From Histomonas meleagridis (Eukaryota; Parabasalia; Tritrichomonadida; Dientamoebidae), in NCBI GenBank assembly GCA_020186115.1, contig WSYJ01000060.1, positions 2,666,001 through 2,730,000 on the forward strand: a stretch of 64,000 nucleotides of DNA. The letters run 5' to 3'. The notes beneath the pieces are model-generated. The model had not been told where the DNA came from, searched no databases, and saw nothing but the letters and a program-made list of their open reading frames with translations. The first letter of the stretch is position 1. The number at the start of each line of letters is the position of its first letter. This document shows, one piece after another, positions 30,763 to 39,846 of the stretch. A program made the translations under genes and the position numbers.

Positions 30763-30838
30763 CTTTAAATGGTCGAATTCTGATTCAAAACAAAATAAAT
30801 CGAAAATCAAACAGAGTCTGTGAAAACCCCCGCATAAA
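30763..30838. promoter_or_regulatory. Compact bidirectional promoter, E2 and PEN-2
   Basis: Only 76 bp separate the two divergent ATGs. No TATA box is seen. Candidate signals are TTTAAATGG on the E2 side and CAGAGTCTGTGAAAACCCCC on the PEN-2 side. Confidence 0.5.
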
Positions 30839-31120
30839 ATGGATCCAAATCGCAAAGAACCTCTAGATAAATATGAAAAAAACGCAAAAATTATGTATTA
30901 TGTAGGGTTCGGATTGATGCCTTTAGCTTGGCTAATGTGCTGGGTTTATGCAAATAAAAGAAGTCATGAAAGTGAATTTCTTAAGAAACTTAGCAAAAAA
31001 TGCATCATTTTATTCTGGGTTGCAATGTTTATTTTAGGTTCTTGGACAACCATTTATCACGCATTTTACACTGATATGACTGTAATGGGATTGACAGTGC
31101 CTGATGGCGTTCCGGAGTGA
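30839..31120 (+). CDS. PEN2: Gamma-secretase subunit PEN-2
   Basis: The 93-residue protein matches PEN-2 in size, layout and motifs. A basic N-terminus is followed by YYVGFGLMPLAWLMCWVYA (first hydrophobic hairpin, about 20-38), then a charged loop KRSHESEFLKKLSKKC. A second membrane segment IILFWVAMFILGSWTTIYHA (about 55-74) follows, and then a short tail ending TVMGLTVPDGVPE. The family has KYYLGGF.LLP.LW at the start and W....SW.T.F in the second segment, with a TIP.G.P end. PEN-2 activates presenilin, the aspartyl protease that cuts single-pass membrane proteins. Its presence predicts presenilin, nicastrin and APH-1 genes elsewhere in this genome. Confidence 0.8.
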   Translation: MDPNRKEPLDKYEKNAKIMYYVGFGLMPLAWLMCWVYANKRSHESEFLKKLSKKCIILFWVAMFILGSWTTIYHAFYTDMTVMGLTVPDGVPE

Positions 31121-31494
31121 AAATAATTTCCAAAGTGCATATTAGTTTATAAACGCATTTCTTATTTCAAAATCAGGATATTTTTTATTAATTTGATTAT
31201 TTAAATTTAAATTTCAAATTTTTGTCTAGAAAGGATATTTGTACAAATGACGTGGTCATGTTATAAGTTAAGATAAATTTGTAAATGATAAAATTTTCTG
31301 ATTAATGCTCAATACAGTATTAAAAGCCCTATTTTCAAAATCTTTGGCTTAAAACAATAAATCCTTATTCTTAAACAATTCACAATGAACGAAAATGAAG
31401 GATTTTGTCATCTGTAATGAGTTGTTTCTTTTGTATGAAATCTTTTACTAAATTTATTTGAATAAAAAATGATCGTTTTCAAAAAGCAAAATGT
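31121..31494. other. Intergenic region, nothing recognised
   Basis: AT-rich convergent gap between PEN-2 (plus) and uL13 (minus). No ORF, repeat or RNA fold that I can support. Confidence 0.5.
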
Positions 31495-32091
31495 TTACTC
31501 GACGTATGTTTCGAGGAACTTAACAGCTGCAGCGCCTAATTGCTTGTTAGCAGCGGCAATTGCACGTTGCTTCTTTTCCTTTTCAGCTTTCTTGGCTTCG
31601 TGTAATTCAGCTGCCTTTGCAATTCTCTTTTCTTCAAGAGCTTTGACAACATGACCATACTTCCATCCGAATGTTGTTGAGATCTTTCCGAGGGTTGTAA
31701 CTGGGCGATCAGTACGAATTGCGACAACACGAAGAGCAGTTGGAACAACAAGTTTCTTGACTCCTTCGTACTTCTCTGGGATGCCTTCGTAAACCTTAAG
31801 TCTAGCGAAAGCAGCAGCACCGCGAGCTGTCTTATAGTTAACCATTCCACGAACTGTACGAGCGAAGATTTCAGCTGGTGCGCGTTCATGGAAAGGACCG
31901 TGACGTGGGTTGGAGTTTGTTGTCTTTCTTAAGAAACGGCGATACTTGTGATAATTGAAGCGATGGTCACCAGTTGTAACGATACTTTCGGCACGAACAA
32001 CAACGATTTTCCTTCCATTGAGTAATTGCTTGGCAATAACACCTGCTAAGCGTCCAGAGACATGACCTTTACCATCAATAACTATTGACAT
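31495..32091 (-). CDS. RPL13A: Large-subunit ribosomal protein uL13 (L13a)
   Basis: The 198-residue protein starts SIVIDGKGHVSGRLAGVIAKQLLNG, the hallmark of uL13, with RGMVNYKTARGAAAFARLKVYEGIP in the middle. The C-terminal half is a long basic helix (HEAKKAEKEKKQRAIAAANKQ) typical of eukaryotic L13a. It is a structural protein of the 60S subunit, near the peptide exit side. The start codon follows TGGCCGACCTTTTTTGCG, so the element and spacing match those of eL34. It is divergent from the helical-repeat gene at 32185, 93 bp away. Confidence 0.96.
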   Translation of the reverse strand: MSIVIDGKGHVSGRLAGVIAKQLLNGRKIVVVRAESIVTTGDHRFNYHKYRRFLRKTTNSNPRHGPFHERAPAEIFARTVRGMVNYKTARGAAAFARLKVYEGIPEKYEGVKKLVVPTALRVVAIRTDRPVTTLGKISTTFGWKYGHVVKALEEKRIAKAAELHEAKKAEKEKKQRAIAAANKQLGAAAVKFLETYVE

Positions 32092-32095
32092 CGCA

Positions 32096-32108
32096 AAAAA
32101 GGTCGGCC
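32096..32108 (-). promoter_or_regulatory. Ribosomal-protein promoter element upstream of uL13
   Basis: On the minus strand TGGCCGACCTTTT ends about five bases before the uL13 ATG. It is identical to the element before eL34. An inverted AACCGCTGTAAAAACGGTT lies next to it at about 32111-32129, a further Myb-like motif pair. Confidence 0.6.
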
Positions 32109-32184
32109 AAAACCGCTGTAAAAACGGTTATTTTTGAATTGTAAAAAAACGTTTATTCATATGTACGTTTAGAAATATGGAATA

Positions 32185-35100
32185 ATGAATGATGTTGATT
32201 TTTATGCAAAGCTTGCAGAATTTCTAGAAGATTCAATGCCAGAAATTATTCTTCAAGATAAGGTAATTATGGAACGAATTTTTAATACAATACGACAAGG
32301 AGAAGTAATACCAATTTTCCATTTATTTATGGTTCTAAGAGCATGGTGCCGAAAAATGTTCGTACGTCTAAAACTTGAGGAAGATTCTCGTCTTAAGTTT
32401 GGAAGCGCAATAGAAATTCAAAAATTTATTTCACCAACATGTTTATCTTTAGCAGAAAAAATTTTACCATTTTTTAAAATTCCTGATCTTTTGCCTCTTT
32501 CATGTGCACTTTGTATTGATCTTCTTAAAGTTTCTGGAATTCCAGCAACAAAAACTATTGTCAATGCTGCAATGAATTATCTTCATGTTATACCAATGAA
32601 AATACCACTTCTAGAATTGATATCAATGGCTGATTTTGAAGTTGTTGGTCTTCCTCTTCTTGATCCAATTCTTGCACTTCAACATCCTTTATTACATCAA
32701 AAATTATCAAAAATTTCGACAGATGAAACGCGTAAAGAGATCAAAACAGTAATGTCCATAACGTCACAAATCAACTCAATCAACAATGGTGAGTTACCTG
32801 TTGATCGTAATCTAATTGAATTTTGCGACTTTTCCAAAATAGTTAATCGCGAATCTAGTATTGTTTTTGCATCACATCCATGTGAATCAGTTCGGAAATC
32901 ATTCTACACATATGCTCTTGAACATAATCTCAACATTTTAGATTTTCTTGATCCTCTTCTTTGTGCGGGACTTTTTGATCCTGCTGTTAAAAACATTGCA
33001 CTTGAGCTTGTTGCGTCACAATTTCCATCTCTTACAGCTGTACATCTCACAAATCGACAAATTGCCCATCTTCAATGTATTCCAATGTCTAAAAATTCAG
33101 CACTTTTCCAATCAATTACAGACGTTATCGATGCTTCTGATGATTTTACACTTGTTTGCTCATGGTTACGTTTCATGTATCACAAAGAACAATGGGTTCG
33201 TGATGAAGCGAAAACAATTCTTTCCGATATATTTCAATTTGATTTCCAATTAAATGTATTTAACCAACCTCAAAAAGATTTTTATGTAGAAACATTTTTA
33301 AACAAATTAAAATCATCAACACAATTCTCTTCTAATACAATTGCAGAATCTTTACTTGAAATTATTATATCTGATGATCAACCGATAGATATCAAACAAA
33401 TTTCAGCTACACGTTTAGTTGATTTAATACTTGATCCTTATCAAGATTTAAGAAATATAATTCCAAAACTATATAATCTTTCATTTATTGATTTTCCTGA
33501 TCTTTTACATGCAATCTCGATTCGTGATGGGAATTATAAAATCGATAAAACACAAAAATTATTTGAATTAGTTAAATTAATTAATGAAGATAACTCAATA
33601 CATTTACTTCCATTATTATCACGTGTTATATTTAGTCCATTATTAAATATTGAAAGTGATAATTCGAATTTGCTTCGTTTGCCTTTATTCTTAGAAGAGA
33701 AATTTGATGTTAAAGGAAGTGATGGTTATTTCCAACCAAAATATTACAAGCAAACAGAGATAATTCCACTTGCACCAATAATCTCTGAATGGATTCGATT
33801 TTCGAATAAATCAAATTTACCAATTTCTAAAAGTTTTAATCTTAAGTATTATATACAATTATCAATGTGTAATAAAGATCTTGCAAATTCAATATTAGAT
33901 CAAATTGATAATGATGAAAAAGCATTAGCTAAACTTATTTCGTCTGGAACACCTTATGATATAATGTATTTACTTTTAATATGTATTTTAACAACAAAAA
34001 AATCTTCAAATGCAGCGACAAAAATATGTGAAGAATATATTGAACAAGTACCAAACATTGGACTGAAACTTAATCAAGTAATTATAGAATTTGGTGGTAA
34101 TTGTAAACTTCCATCAAAGATAAATGATTATATAATGGATATAAACTATCGTCGTTCAGCATTATCTACAATTATTACACATATAAAATATAAAAAACCA
34201 ATTGATATCATTGATTTTTCTTTAATCCAAAATTTATTAAATGAAAAACAACCAATTAATATTAAAAGACAAATTGGAGCAATTTTATTTTATAATAATA
34301 ATATTATTAATGAAATTGGTGATCGATTAATACAACAACATGACGTAATTATTAAATCTATTGGATTTCATTTACTTAAACCTACAACAGAAAATGCAGG
34401 TTTAGCTTTATTATGTGCTTCTAATGAAAAAGAAGCAATTTGTTCAAGAGCAAGTTCGCTTGAAATATTAAATCAATATTGTAAAGAAAATTCAGCTCCG
34501 TCAAGTAATATATCTGCGTTATATTATTCTAATACTGGTGAAAATCTTTTTTCACTACAATTATTAATATTGTTAACAAATCCATCAATAAGAAAACAAA
34601 TAACAAAAATTAATGATTTTGTTATTCCATTTCTTCAACAAAATTGTAATCCAATATTTATTAAAGCAGCTCTTTATTGTATTAATTCATGTGATGATAT
34701 TATATTATCAAATTCTTTATTAAGACTTCTTACAATCAAAGAATATACTGATGATGTTTTACATGTTATAAGCAATTTATCAATTGGTTCACTTCAATAT
34801 TTTTCATCTAATATATATGATTCAATTTGTTCAACATTATCATATTGTAATTTGAACTTAGCACTAATTTGTCTTAATCATTTACTTATAGAAAATATTG
34901 AATTTGATCCAAAAATAATAAAAAATCTAATTGAACTTTATAAATCATTTTTAGACGCGCAATGTTGTTCATCAATTTTACATTTAGTTCTTACACAAAT
35001 ATTTGTCAAATCTGAAGAATCAAAAGATATAGCACTCGAATCCAATTTTCTCTTATTAATTTTAGATGAAATAAAAGTTTCAAGAAATAATAAAGAACAT

Positions 35101-35733
35101 TTTAATCTTGTATTGAATACATGTTCATATTATTTATATAGATATGAAAAAGGACAAAATGAACTTATAGAGAAATGGCCGCGAGAAATTTTATTTGATA
35201 TTTATGAACCAATTCCTTCAATTATTCGATTTTTATTATGTTTAACATCACGAAACATTAAAGTCCAATCGACATTTACTTATGAAATTAATAATGAATC
35301 AATGTTAGATATAATATTAGAGACATTTGACAGCATTAATCATTCTAATAAAGAATTAATACTTTTGATCACTACATTGATAAATTCAGATGTTGTAAGA
35401 AGAGTTTTATATCGGAAAAAAAGAATTAAAAGTTTCGTTTCAAGATTATATTTTGTGATATCAAAAAAAGATTTTGAGTTAATTGATGCCATGCTTAACT
35501 TGTTTGTGACATTAACATATTATAAAGATGGAACAAATGAACTATATGATGTTATACAAGTTGTCGATTTCCTAGAAATAATTGGAGAAAATGAAGAAAT
35601 ATTCGAAACATCCGCTTTTAGATCGTTTATGAAGAATTTAAAAGCAAATCAAAGAACATGGAATGGACTTGTTGGAGCACTTTGTAAAATAAACAAAGCG
35701 TTATATGAAAGAATTAACCTGATTATTCAATAA
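32185..35733 (+). CDS. Large helical-repeat (HEAT/ARM) protein, rotatin-like possibility
   Basis: 1182 residues, alpha-helical throughout, with no catalytic motif. Repeated amphipathic helix pairs (for example HEQWVRDEAKTILSDIFQF-like segments around residue 335) indicate a HEAT or ARM solenoid. This is probably a scaffold. The N-terminal layout (several helices, then an unusually long solenoid) would fit rotatin, a basal body/centriole protein, which would suit a flagellate. I could not find a diagnostic motif, so this is only a suggestion. The ATG at 32185 is the first in frame. The gene is divergent from uL13 with a very short intergenic region. Third positions are highly AT-rich, unlike the ribosomal gene. 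Confidence 0.6.
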   Translation: MNDVDFYAKLAEFLEDSMPEIILQDKVIMERIFNTIRQGEVIPIFHLFMVLRAWCRKMFVRLKLEEDSRLKFGSAIEIQKFISPTCLSLAEKILPFFKIPDLLPLSCALCIDLLKVSGIPATKTIVNAAMNYLHVIPMKIPLLELISMADFEVVGLPLLDPILALQHPLLHQKLSKISTDETRKEIKTVMSITSQINSINNGELPVDRNLIEFCDFSKIVNRESSIVFASHPCESVRKSFYTYALEHNLNILDFLDPLLCAGLFDPAVKNIALELVASQFPSLTAVHLTNRQIAHLQCIPMSKNSALFQSITDVIDASDDFTLVCSWLRFMYHKEQWVRDEAKTILSDIFQFDFQLNVFNQPQKDFYVETFLNKLKSSTQFSSNTIAESLLEIIISDDQPIDIKQISATRLVDLILDPYQDLRNIIPKLYNLSFIDFPDLLHAISIRDGNYKIDKTQKLFELVKLINEDNSIHLLPLLSRVIFSPLLNIESDNSNLLRLPLFLEEKFDVKGSDGYFQPKYYKQTEIIPLAPIISEWIRFSNKSNLPISKSFNLKYYIQLSMCNKDLANSILDQIDNDEKALAKLISSGTPYDIMYLLLICILTTKKSSNAATKICEEYIEQVPNIGLKLNQVIIEFGGNCKLPSKINDYIMDINYRRSALSTIITHIKYKKPIDIIDFSLIQNLLNEKQPINIKRQIGAILFYNNNIINEIGDRLIQQHDVIIKSIGFHLLKPTTENAGLALLCASNEKEAICSRASSLEILNQYCKENSAPSSNISALYYSNTGENLFSLQLLILLTNPSIRKQITKINDFVIPFLQQNCNPIFIKAALYCINSCDDIILSNSLLRLLTIKEYTDDVLHVISNLSIGSLQYFSSNIYDSICSTLSYCNLNLALICLNHLLIENIEFDPKIIKNLIELYKSFLDAQCCSSILHLVLTQIFVKSEESKDIALESNFLLLILDEIKVSRNNKEHFNLVLNTCSYYLYRYEKGQNELIEKWPREILFDIYEPIPSIIRFLLCLTSRNIKVQSTFTYEINNESMLDIILETFDSINHSNKELILLITTLINSDVVRRVLYRKKRIKSFVSRLYFVISKKDFELIDAMLNLFVTLTYYKDGTNELYDVIQVVDFLEIIGENEEIFETSAFRSFMKNLKANQRTWNGLVGALCKINKALYERINLIIQ

Positions 35734-36097
35734 GAAGCTCATATATTTAAATAAATTGTTAATAGTATTTATATAAATTTGTTATTATTTAGTTGATAAT
35801 AAAATTTAATATGTATATTATATTTTTATTAAATTCTATGTTTTGAGATTTTATATGGATAAGATCTTGCACAAAAGGCAAGTTGTTTTACTCTACCCAA
35901 TTATTTTTTGAATATATTAAAATCATTTTTATCATTGAATTGATATGGTTTTCCATGAAATTTTAAATCACTTATATTTTAATTTGCAAATTTGTTAAAA
36001 TAAATTTAATAAATATTTTATTTTTTGGTGCTAATATCAAACCTTTCTTCAAGAAGTTTTACGATACAGTATAACCATTATAAAATTTTCATGAAAA
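35734..36097. other. Intergenic region with a minus-strand ankyrin remnant
   Basis: Around 36000-36075 the minus strand carries a broken ankyrin unit (GGTTATACTGTATCG, then AACTTCTTGAAGAAAGG). A frameshift and a deleted TPL segment separate it from any gene. It lies head to head with the plus-strand fragment that follows. Confidence 0.45.
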
Positions 36098-36427
36098 TTG
36101 TTCAGATCTTTCTTTAGAGATCATTATGAAGAACTTTCAAAGAATGATTGGGAACTCCACAAGAAATATATTAAAGAAGGACATAATCCAAATAAAATTG
36201 CGAAAATAATTCGAAATGATGAAATAGCAAAACTTCAAGAAATATCATCACAAAATGATTTTGATTTTAATCAAATCATTGAGCCATCACTTTATGCAAA
36301 ATGTTCATTTATTAATCAAAAAAATGTTTCATTAATTGGAAATGAAGAAATCATTCATTTCTATGAACAATATCATTTATCATTTAAAGATGCATATGAA
36401 ACAGCAAAATTTTATTTTATAATATAA
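36098..36427 (+). pseudogene. DUF3447/ankyrin gene fragment
   Basis: 109 residues match the middle of the DUF3447 proteins: NDWELHKKYIKEGHNPNKIAKIIRNDEI, then FDFNQIIEPSLYAKCSFINQKNVSLI. An internal deletion then joins directly to NEEIIHFYEQYHLSFKDA, leaving out the DYAAFF-type core. There is no N-terminal segment and no mini-exon array behind it. It is closest to the copy at 52099 (KYIKEGHNPNEIAKIIRNDEIEKLQE). I read it as a dead fragment. Confidence 0.65.
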
Positions 36428-36666
36428 TTGGTTATTTTTATCAGATAAGAATAAAATTGAAATTAAAAAATATCAATTTTTTTTTAAGTCATTTTTTTCA
36501 AATAACAAGAGTCAGAGTGATCTACTATTTATTTTAATATGCTCTAATTTTGCGTCATGGATCATTAACAATAAATTTAATATAAATAATTGATATACCT
36601 ATCAACAAAATATATAAACGTTCTTTCCTCCTATATTAAAAAGTGACAACTACTAAGCCACTTTTA

Positions 36667-37794
36667 ATGAATGTTGAACTAGCTTTTCGCGATACACAAA
36701 GGCTTCGTGGAGGTTGGAATGTATCACCTGACGAATACCGACAAATGGGATACACACCAGGTCTTCCACCAGGGTTACCAGGCACAAAGACATCACAAGT
36801 ACAAGTACTTTCCAATATTTTTGAAGCAGGTGGTTTAATATCACAGTACCCAGAAGGAATTTCATGTCAAATTTATAACAAAAGAAGTGTTGTTATTTGG
36901 AATTCACCAGAGGATTCACCTTCAATAGTTGTAGCAAATTATCTTGTTGACTCTCTTATAGCTCGTGGGGCCATCTCATCTGAGTTTAAGCCAATCATCA
37001 ACACATTTCCTGATACCTCTATTTTTGTTCTTGTATTTCCTACTGAAGAAGATACACAATCTGTTCTTTCCCAAACCTTCAAGATTTCATTCAAAGGAAT
37101 AGCTCTTGATATCCGTCCTTTTCAAAAGCCTAGTGATTTACCACTTCCACCAATCAATTTAATATCACAACATCCACGTCGCGTCATTGCTATGAATGTT
37201 GATACCGAGGCAGCACAATTCGACCTCTTCCTCTCACAGTTCTTTAAGATCGATGGCTTCCTCATTCTTCCCAACATTAAAGACTGCGTTTTGTTTGATG
37301 TCTGTCCGCCGATAGCGCCCGAAGCCGCCGCCTTAATAATTGATGGTGTCCAATTTGGGGAGACCCGAATTATAGCGCGCGCATTACGATCAGTTGTACC
37401 ACGGAAAGATATCGAAAAATATGGTGAGTTTTCAGTGCTATGTGATGGTGTTAATCTTCAACAAATAATTCAACCACGAACTCAAATAACAACAGCATCA
37501 GATACATTATTAAGCTCCGGGAAAAAATTACATATTTTAAACGTTGTGCCAATTTCAGCATTGTCTGATAGAGAAGAATCACAAATATTAATATATGATA
37601 TCGCTGGAGAATGTAAAAAATATGGAAATGTCGTAGAATGTAAATTAACAAATGAAAGTAAATTTGGAAGCTGCGGTGGATATGGAGTTGCAATTGTAAC
37701 ATTCCAAAAGGAAGAAGCGGCAGCTCTGGCACAGCAACACTTAGCTGGAAGGAGATATCTTGGAAGAGTTGTGATAACAATGCTATGCGAATAG
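36667..37794 (+). CDS. U2AF large-subunit-like splicing factor with C-terminal UHM
   Basis: 375 residues from the first ATG (the frame opens upstream at a GTG that is not used). Near the N-terminus is YTPGLPPGLPG. Two degenerate RRM-like segments follow (SIVVANYLVDSLIARGAI and IFVLVFPTEEDTQSV). The last ~90 residues read as a U2AF homology motif: ILIYDIAGECKKYGNVVECKL, then VAIVTFQKEEAAALAQQHLAGRRYLGRVVIT. The R-x-Y/F loop (GRRYLGR) is where UHMs bind tryptophan ligands. U2AF65 recognises the pyrimidine tract and recruits U2 snRNP. Usual U2AF65 is 450-550 residues with an RS domain, which is lacking here. It could also be a related UHM protein. Introns are rare in trichomonads, so a splicing factor beside the intron-like arrays is notable. 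Confidence 0.65.
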   Translation: MNVELAFRDTQRLRGGWNVSPDEYRQMGYTPGLPPGLPGTKTSQVQVLSNIFEAGGLISQYPEGISCQIYNKRSVVIWNSPEDSPSIVVANYLVDSLIARGAISSEFKPIINTFPDTSIFVLVFPTEEDTQSVLSQTFKISFKGIALDIRPFQKPSDLPLPPINLISQHPRRVIAMNVDTEAAQFDLFLSQFFKIDGFLILPNIKDCVLFDVCPPIAPEAAALIIDGVQFGETRIIARALRSVVPRKDIEKYGEFSVLCDGVNLQQIIQPRTQITTASDTLLSSGKKLHILNVVPISALSDREESQILIYDIAGECKKYGNVVECKLTNESKFGSCGGYGVAIVTFQKEEAAALAQQHLAGRRYLGRVVITMLCE

Positions 37795-38022
37795 GAAATG
37801 ATTATAAAGTTTTAATAAAAGTGTATATTATGGTATATATATAAATTTGTTATTCAATATTTAATTCATCGCATGTCCAACAATTTGCATTAGTACAGAT
37901 TTGAATATAAAGGTTCGAACTGAAATATTTTGTTTAATATTCGAATTTATTATTAGAGCAAGTTCATGATGAAGATGTGTGAAATTTTTCACTAGTACTG
38001 TCAATTAAAATAACGTACAAAA

Positions 38023-39846
38023 ATGGAAGATTCTGTTGTGGCGCTCATCAGCGCAATTACTGATGAATGCAATGCTAAAAATATAGAAGCATCTCCTGCT
38101 TTAATAGCGTATACAGTACGTTCTTTGATATCATCAAGAAATGACGAATTTCAAATTGATAGTTCAAAAAGCATTGAACCAGAAAAATTATCAGTGCTAC
38201 ATAAAGAAACAATGGAATTACTTAACGACCAAGACTCTATCCCAATGAAGACAATTCGAATGCAAGTTGATATGGATACGGGATTAGCGCAAGTAGAACG
38301 TCGTCAGAAGCAAAAAGAAGAGCGTGAACAAGAACATCTATCAGCTATCGAACAAGAGTTAATAACAACACGTGTTCGTTCCACTGCAGCACTTGATTCT
38401 TTATATCGAAAAATTGTATCATATACCATTATTTCTTCCAAATGGGGTTCACCTAATGATCCCCAATGTGTCCGTCAATCCACTGCAGCATTAGAACAAG
38501 TTTTTCCAGAGAAAGAGATATCTAAATTTATCAACAAATCACCCGAAGAAAAAAGGAAGAAGCTTCAAGAATTGTCCAAACTTGTGTTAGGCGTTCGAGT
38601 ATTTCAAGCTTTTGGTGGTGACATCACGAGTCCAACTCCAAATCTCCGAGTTGAAGTACCCAAAAAGCTTCAAGAACTTCAAACACGAATTCAAACGTCT
38701 ATTGATAGTATTCATTCCATTATTTATAACTACAATAGGATTCTTACTGAAAGCAAACCAAAAGATGAAAAGCGCCTTTCTGAAGAATTATCTAATCGCC
38801 AACAATTTTTATATTTTTATGATTTAATACTTTCTCGTCTTAATGATACCATTTCTAAGACAGAACAAAGTTGTAATGAATATGATCAACTTCTTAATAA
38901 TCTTCGAAGTTTTGTTAATTTAAATGATTCGACATTAACGCCGAAATCGTTTCCTCTATTTATATCACTTTCTAACACATGGATCACATTTAATAACAAT
39001 GAATTAATTCTTAAAGATTATGAATTTTTACTATCACGTTTACGTAAGCATAGAGATACATTCCAACTTTCTATATCAGAAAAAGAAAGTATATTAATAC
39101 AACGCAATGAAAACATAACAAATGAAAAGACAAAAAATAATAATATAATATTACCGAAAGAAAATGAAATTAATGTATCGAATGATGATTCTACACCAAT
39201 TATAATACAATGTGATTCGAATAAAGAATTTGAATTTAATGGGTTTTGTCCTATGACAATTATCGAACGTGATGGATTATTATTACCTGGCGATATCTTT
39301 ATTGGATGTGTTAAATGGGAACGAAAATATTTTTTATTTGTCGACAAAAACAAACAAAAAGAATTTATGGAAAATCCCGAAAGTTTATATAAAGAAGCTA
39401 TTAATGTAATACGGCAACATCCAGAATTAATATCATTATTAGGGCTACAAAATTTATTTCCAAATCTAAATGCGCCTGTTATCCCATTAAGAAATAAAAC
39501 ACCTTTAAAAATCGACTCGAAATATAGAAACACTGGAGTAAATACTTCAACACATCCAACAGAGAATTATTCTTTCATTGATAAAACTTATCATTGGAAT
39601 CAATGGGAATTAATGAATAGGAAAAAAATTGTAAAAAGATTACAAAATAAAAGAACTAAAAGCGCTCAAACAGATATTTCTCATTATAGAAGAGATAATG
39701 AGGTGCAAACTGTGGAAAAAAGAGATAAAAATGAACAGACAATGGTAGATTCAGGTGTAGAAATGCCTAGAACTGTAAGATATATAGCAGGACTAAGAGG
39801 AGATACACAAACGAGAGCTAAAATTGTAACGTTGACTTTCCCTTAA
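38023..39846 (+). CDS. CFAP206: Cilia- and flagella-associated protein 206 (CFAP206)
   Basis: 607 residues. The N-terminal ~390 are helical and partly coiled coil (RRQKQKEEREQEHLSAIEQEL). From about residue 400 lies the conserved C-terminal domain: FNGFCPMTIIERDGLLLPGD, then KWERKYFLFVDKNKQKEFMENP, and later YHWNQWELMNRKKIVKRL with KSAQTDIS near the end. These match the CFAP206 family, a radial-spoke-associated axoneme protein needed for normal ciliary beating. The length is close to that of known homologues. The gene supports a motile flagellate as the source. The ATG at 38023 follows AACGTACAAAA. Confidence 0.85.
   Translation: MEDSVVALISAITDECNAKNIEASPALIAYTVRSLISSRNDEFQIDSSKSIEPEKLSVLHKETMELLNDQDSIPMKTIRMQVDMDTGLAQVERRQKQKEEREQEHLSAIEQELITTRVRSTAALDSLYRKIVSYTIISSKWGSPNDPQCVRQSTAALEQVFPEKEISKFINKSPEEKRKKLQELSKLVLGVRVFQAFGGDITSPTPNLRVEVPKKLQELQTRIQTSIDSIHSIIYNYNRILTESKPKDEKRLSEELSNRQQFLYFYDLILSRLNDTISKTEQSCNEYDQLLNNLRSFVNLNDSTLTPKSFPLFISLSNTWITFNNNELILKDYEFLLSRLRKHRDTFQLSISEKESILIQRNENITNEKTKNNNIILPKENEINVSNDDSTPIIIQCDSNKEFEFNGFCPMTIIERDGLLLPGDIFIGCVKWERKYFLFVDKNKQKEFMENPESLYKEAINVIRQHPELISLLGLQNLFPNLNAPVIPLRNKTPLKIDSKYRNTGVNTSTHPTENYSFIDKTYHWNQWELMNRKKIVKRLQNKRTKSAQTDISHYRRDNEVQTVEKRDKNEQTMVDSGVEMPRTVRYIAGLRGDTQTRAKIVTLTFP

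Noticed and set aside
36643-36666. GTG start for the U2AF-like protein (and similar GTG/TTG starts at 17405, 46850, 46996, 57075, 29212 and 30855)
   Set aside because: A nuclear eukaryotic gene should start at ATG, and a suitable ATG follows in each case.
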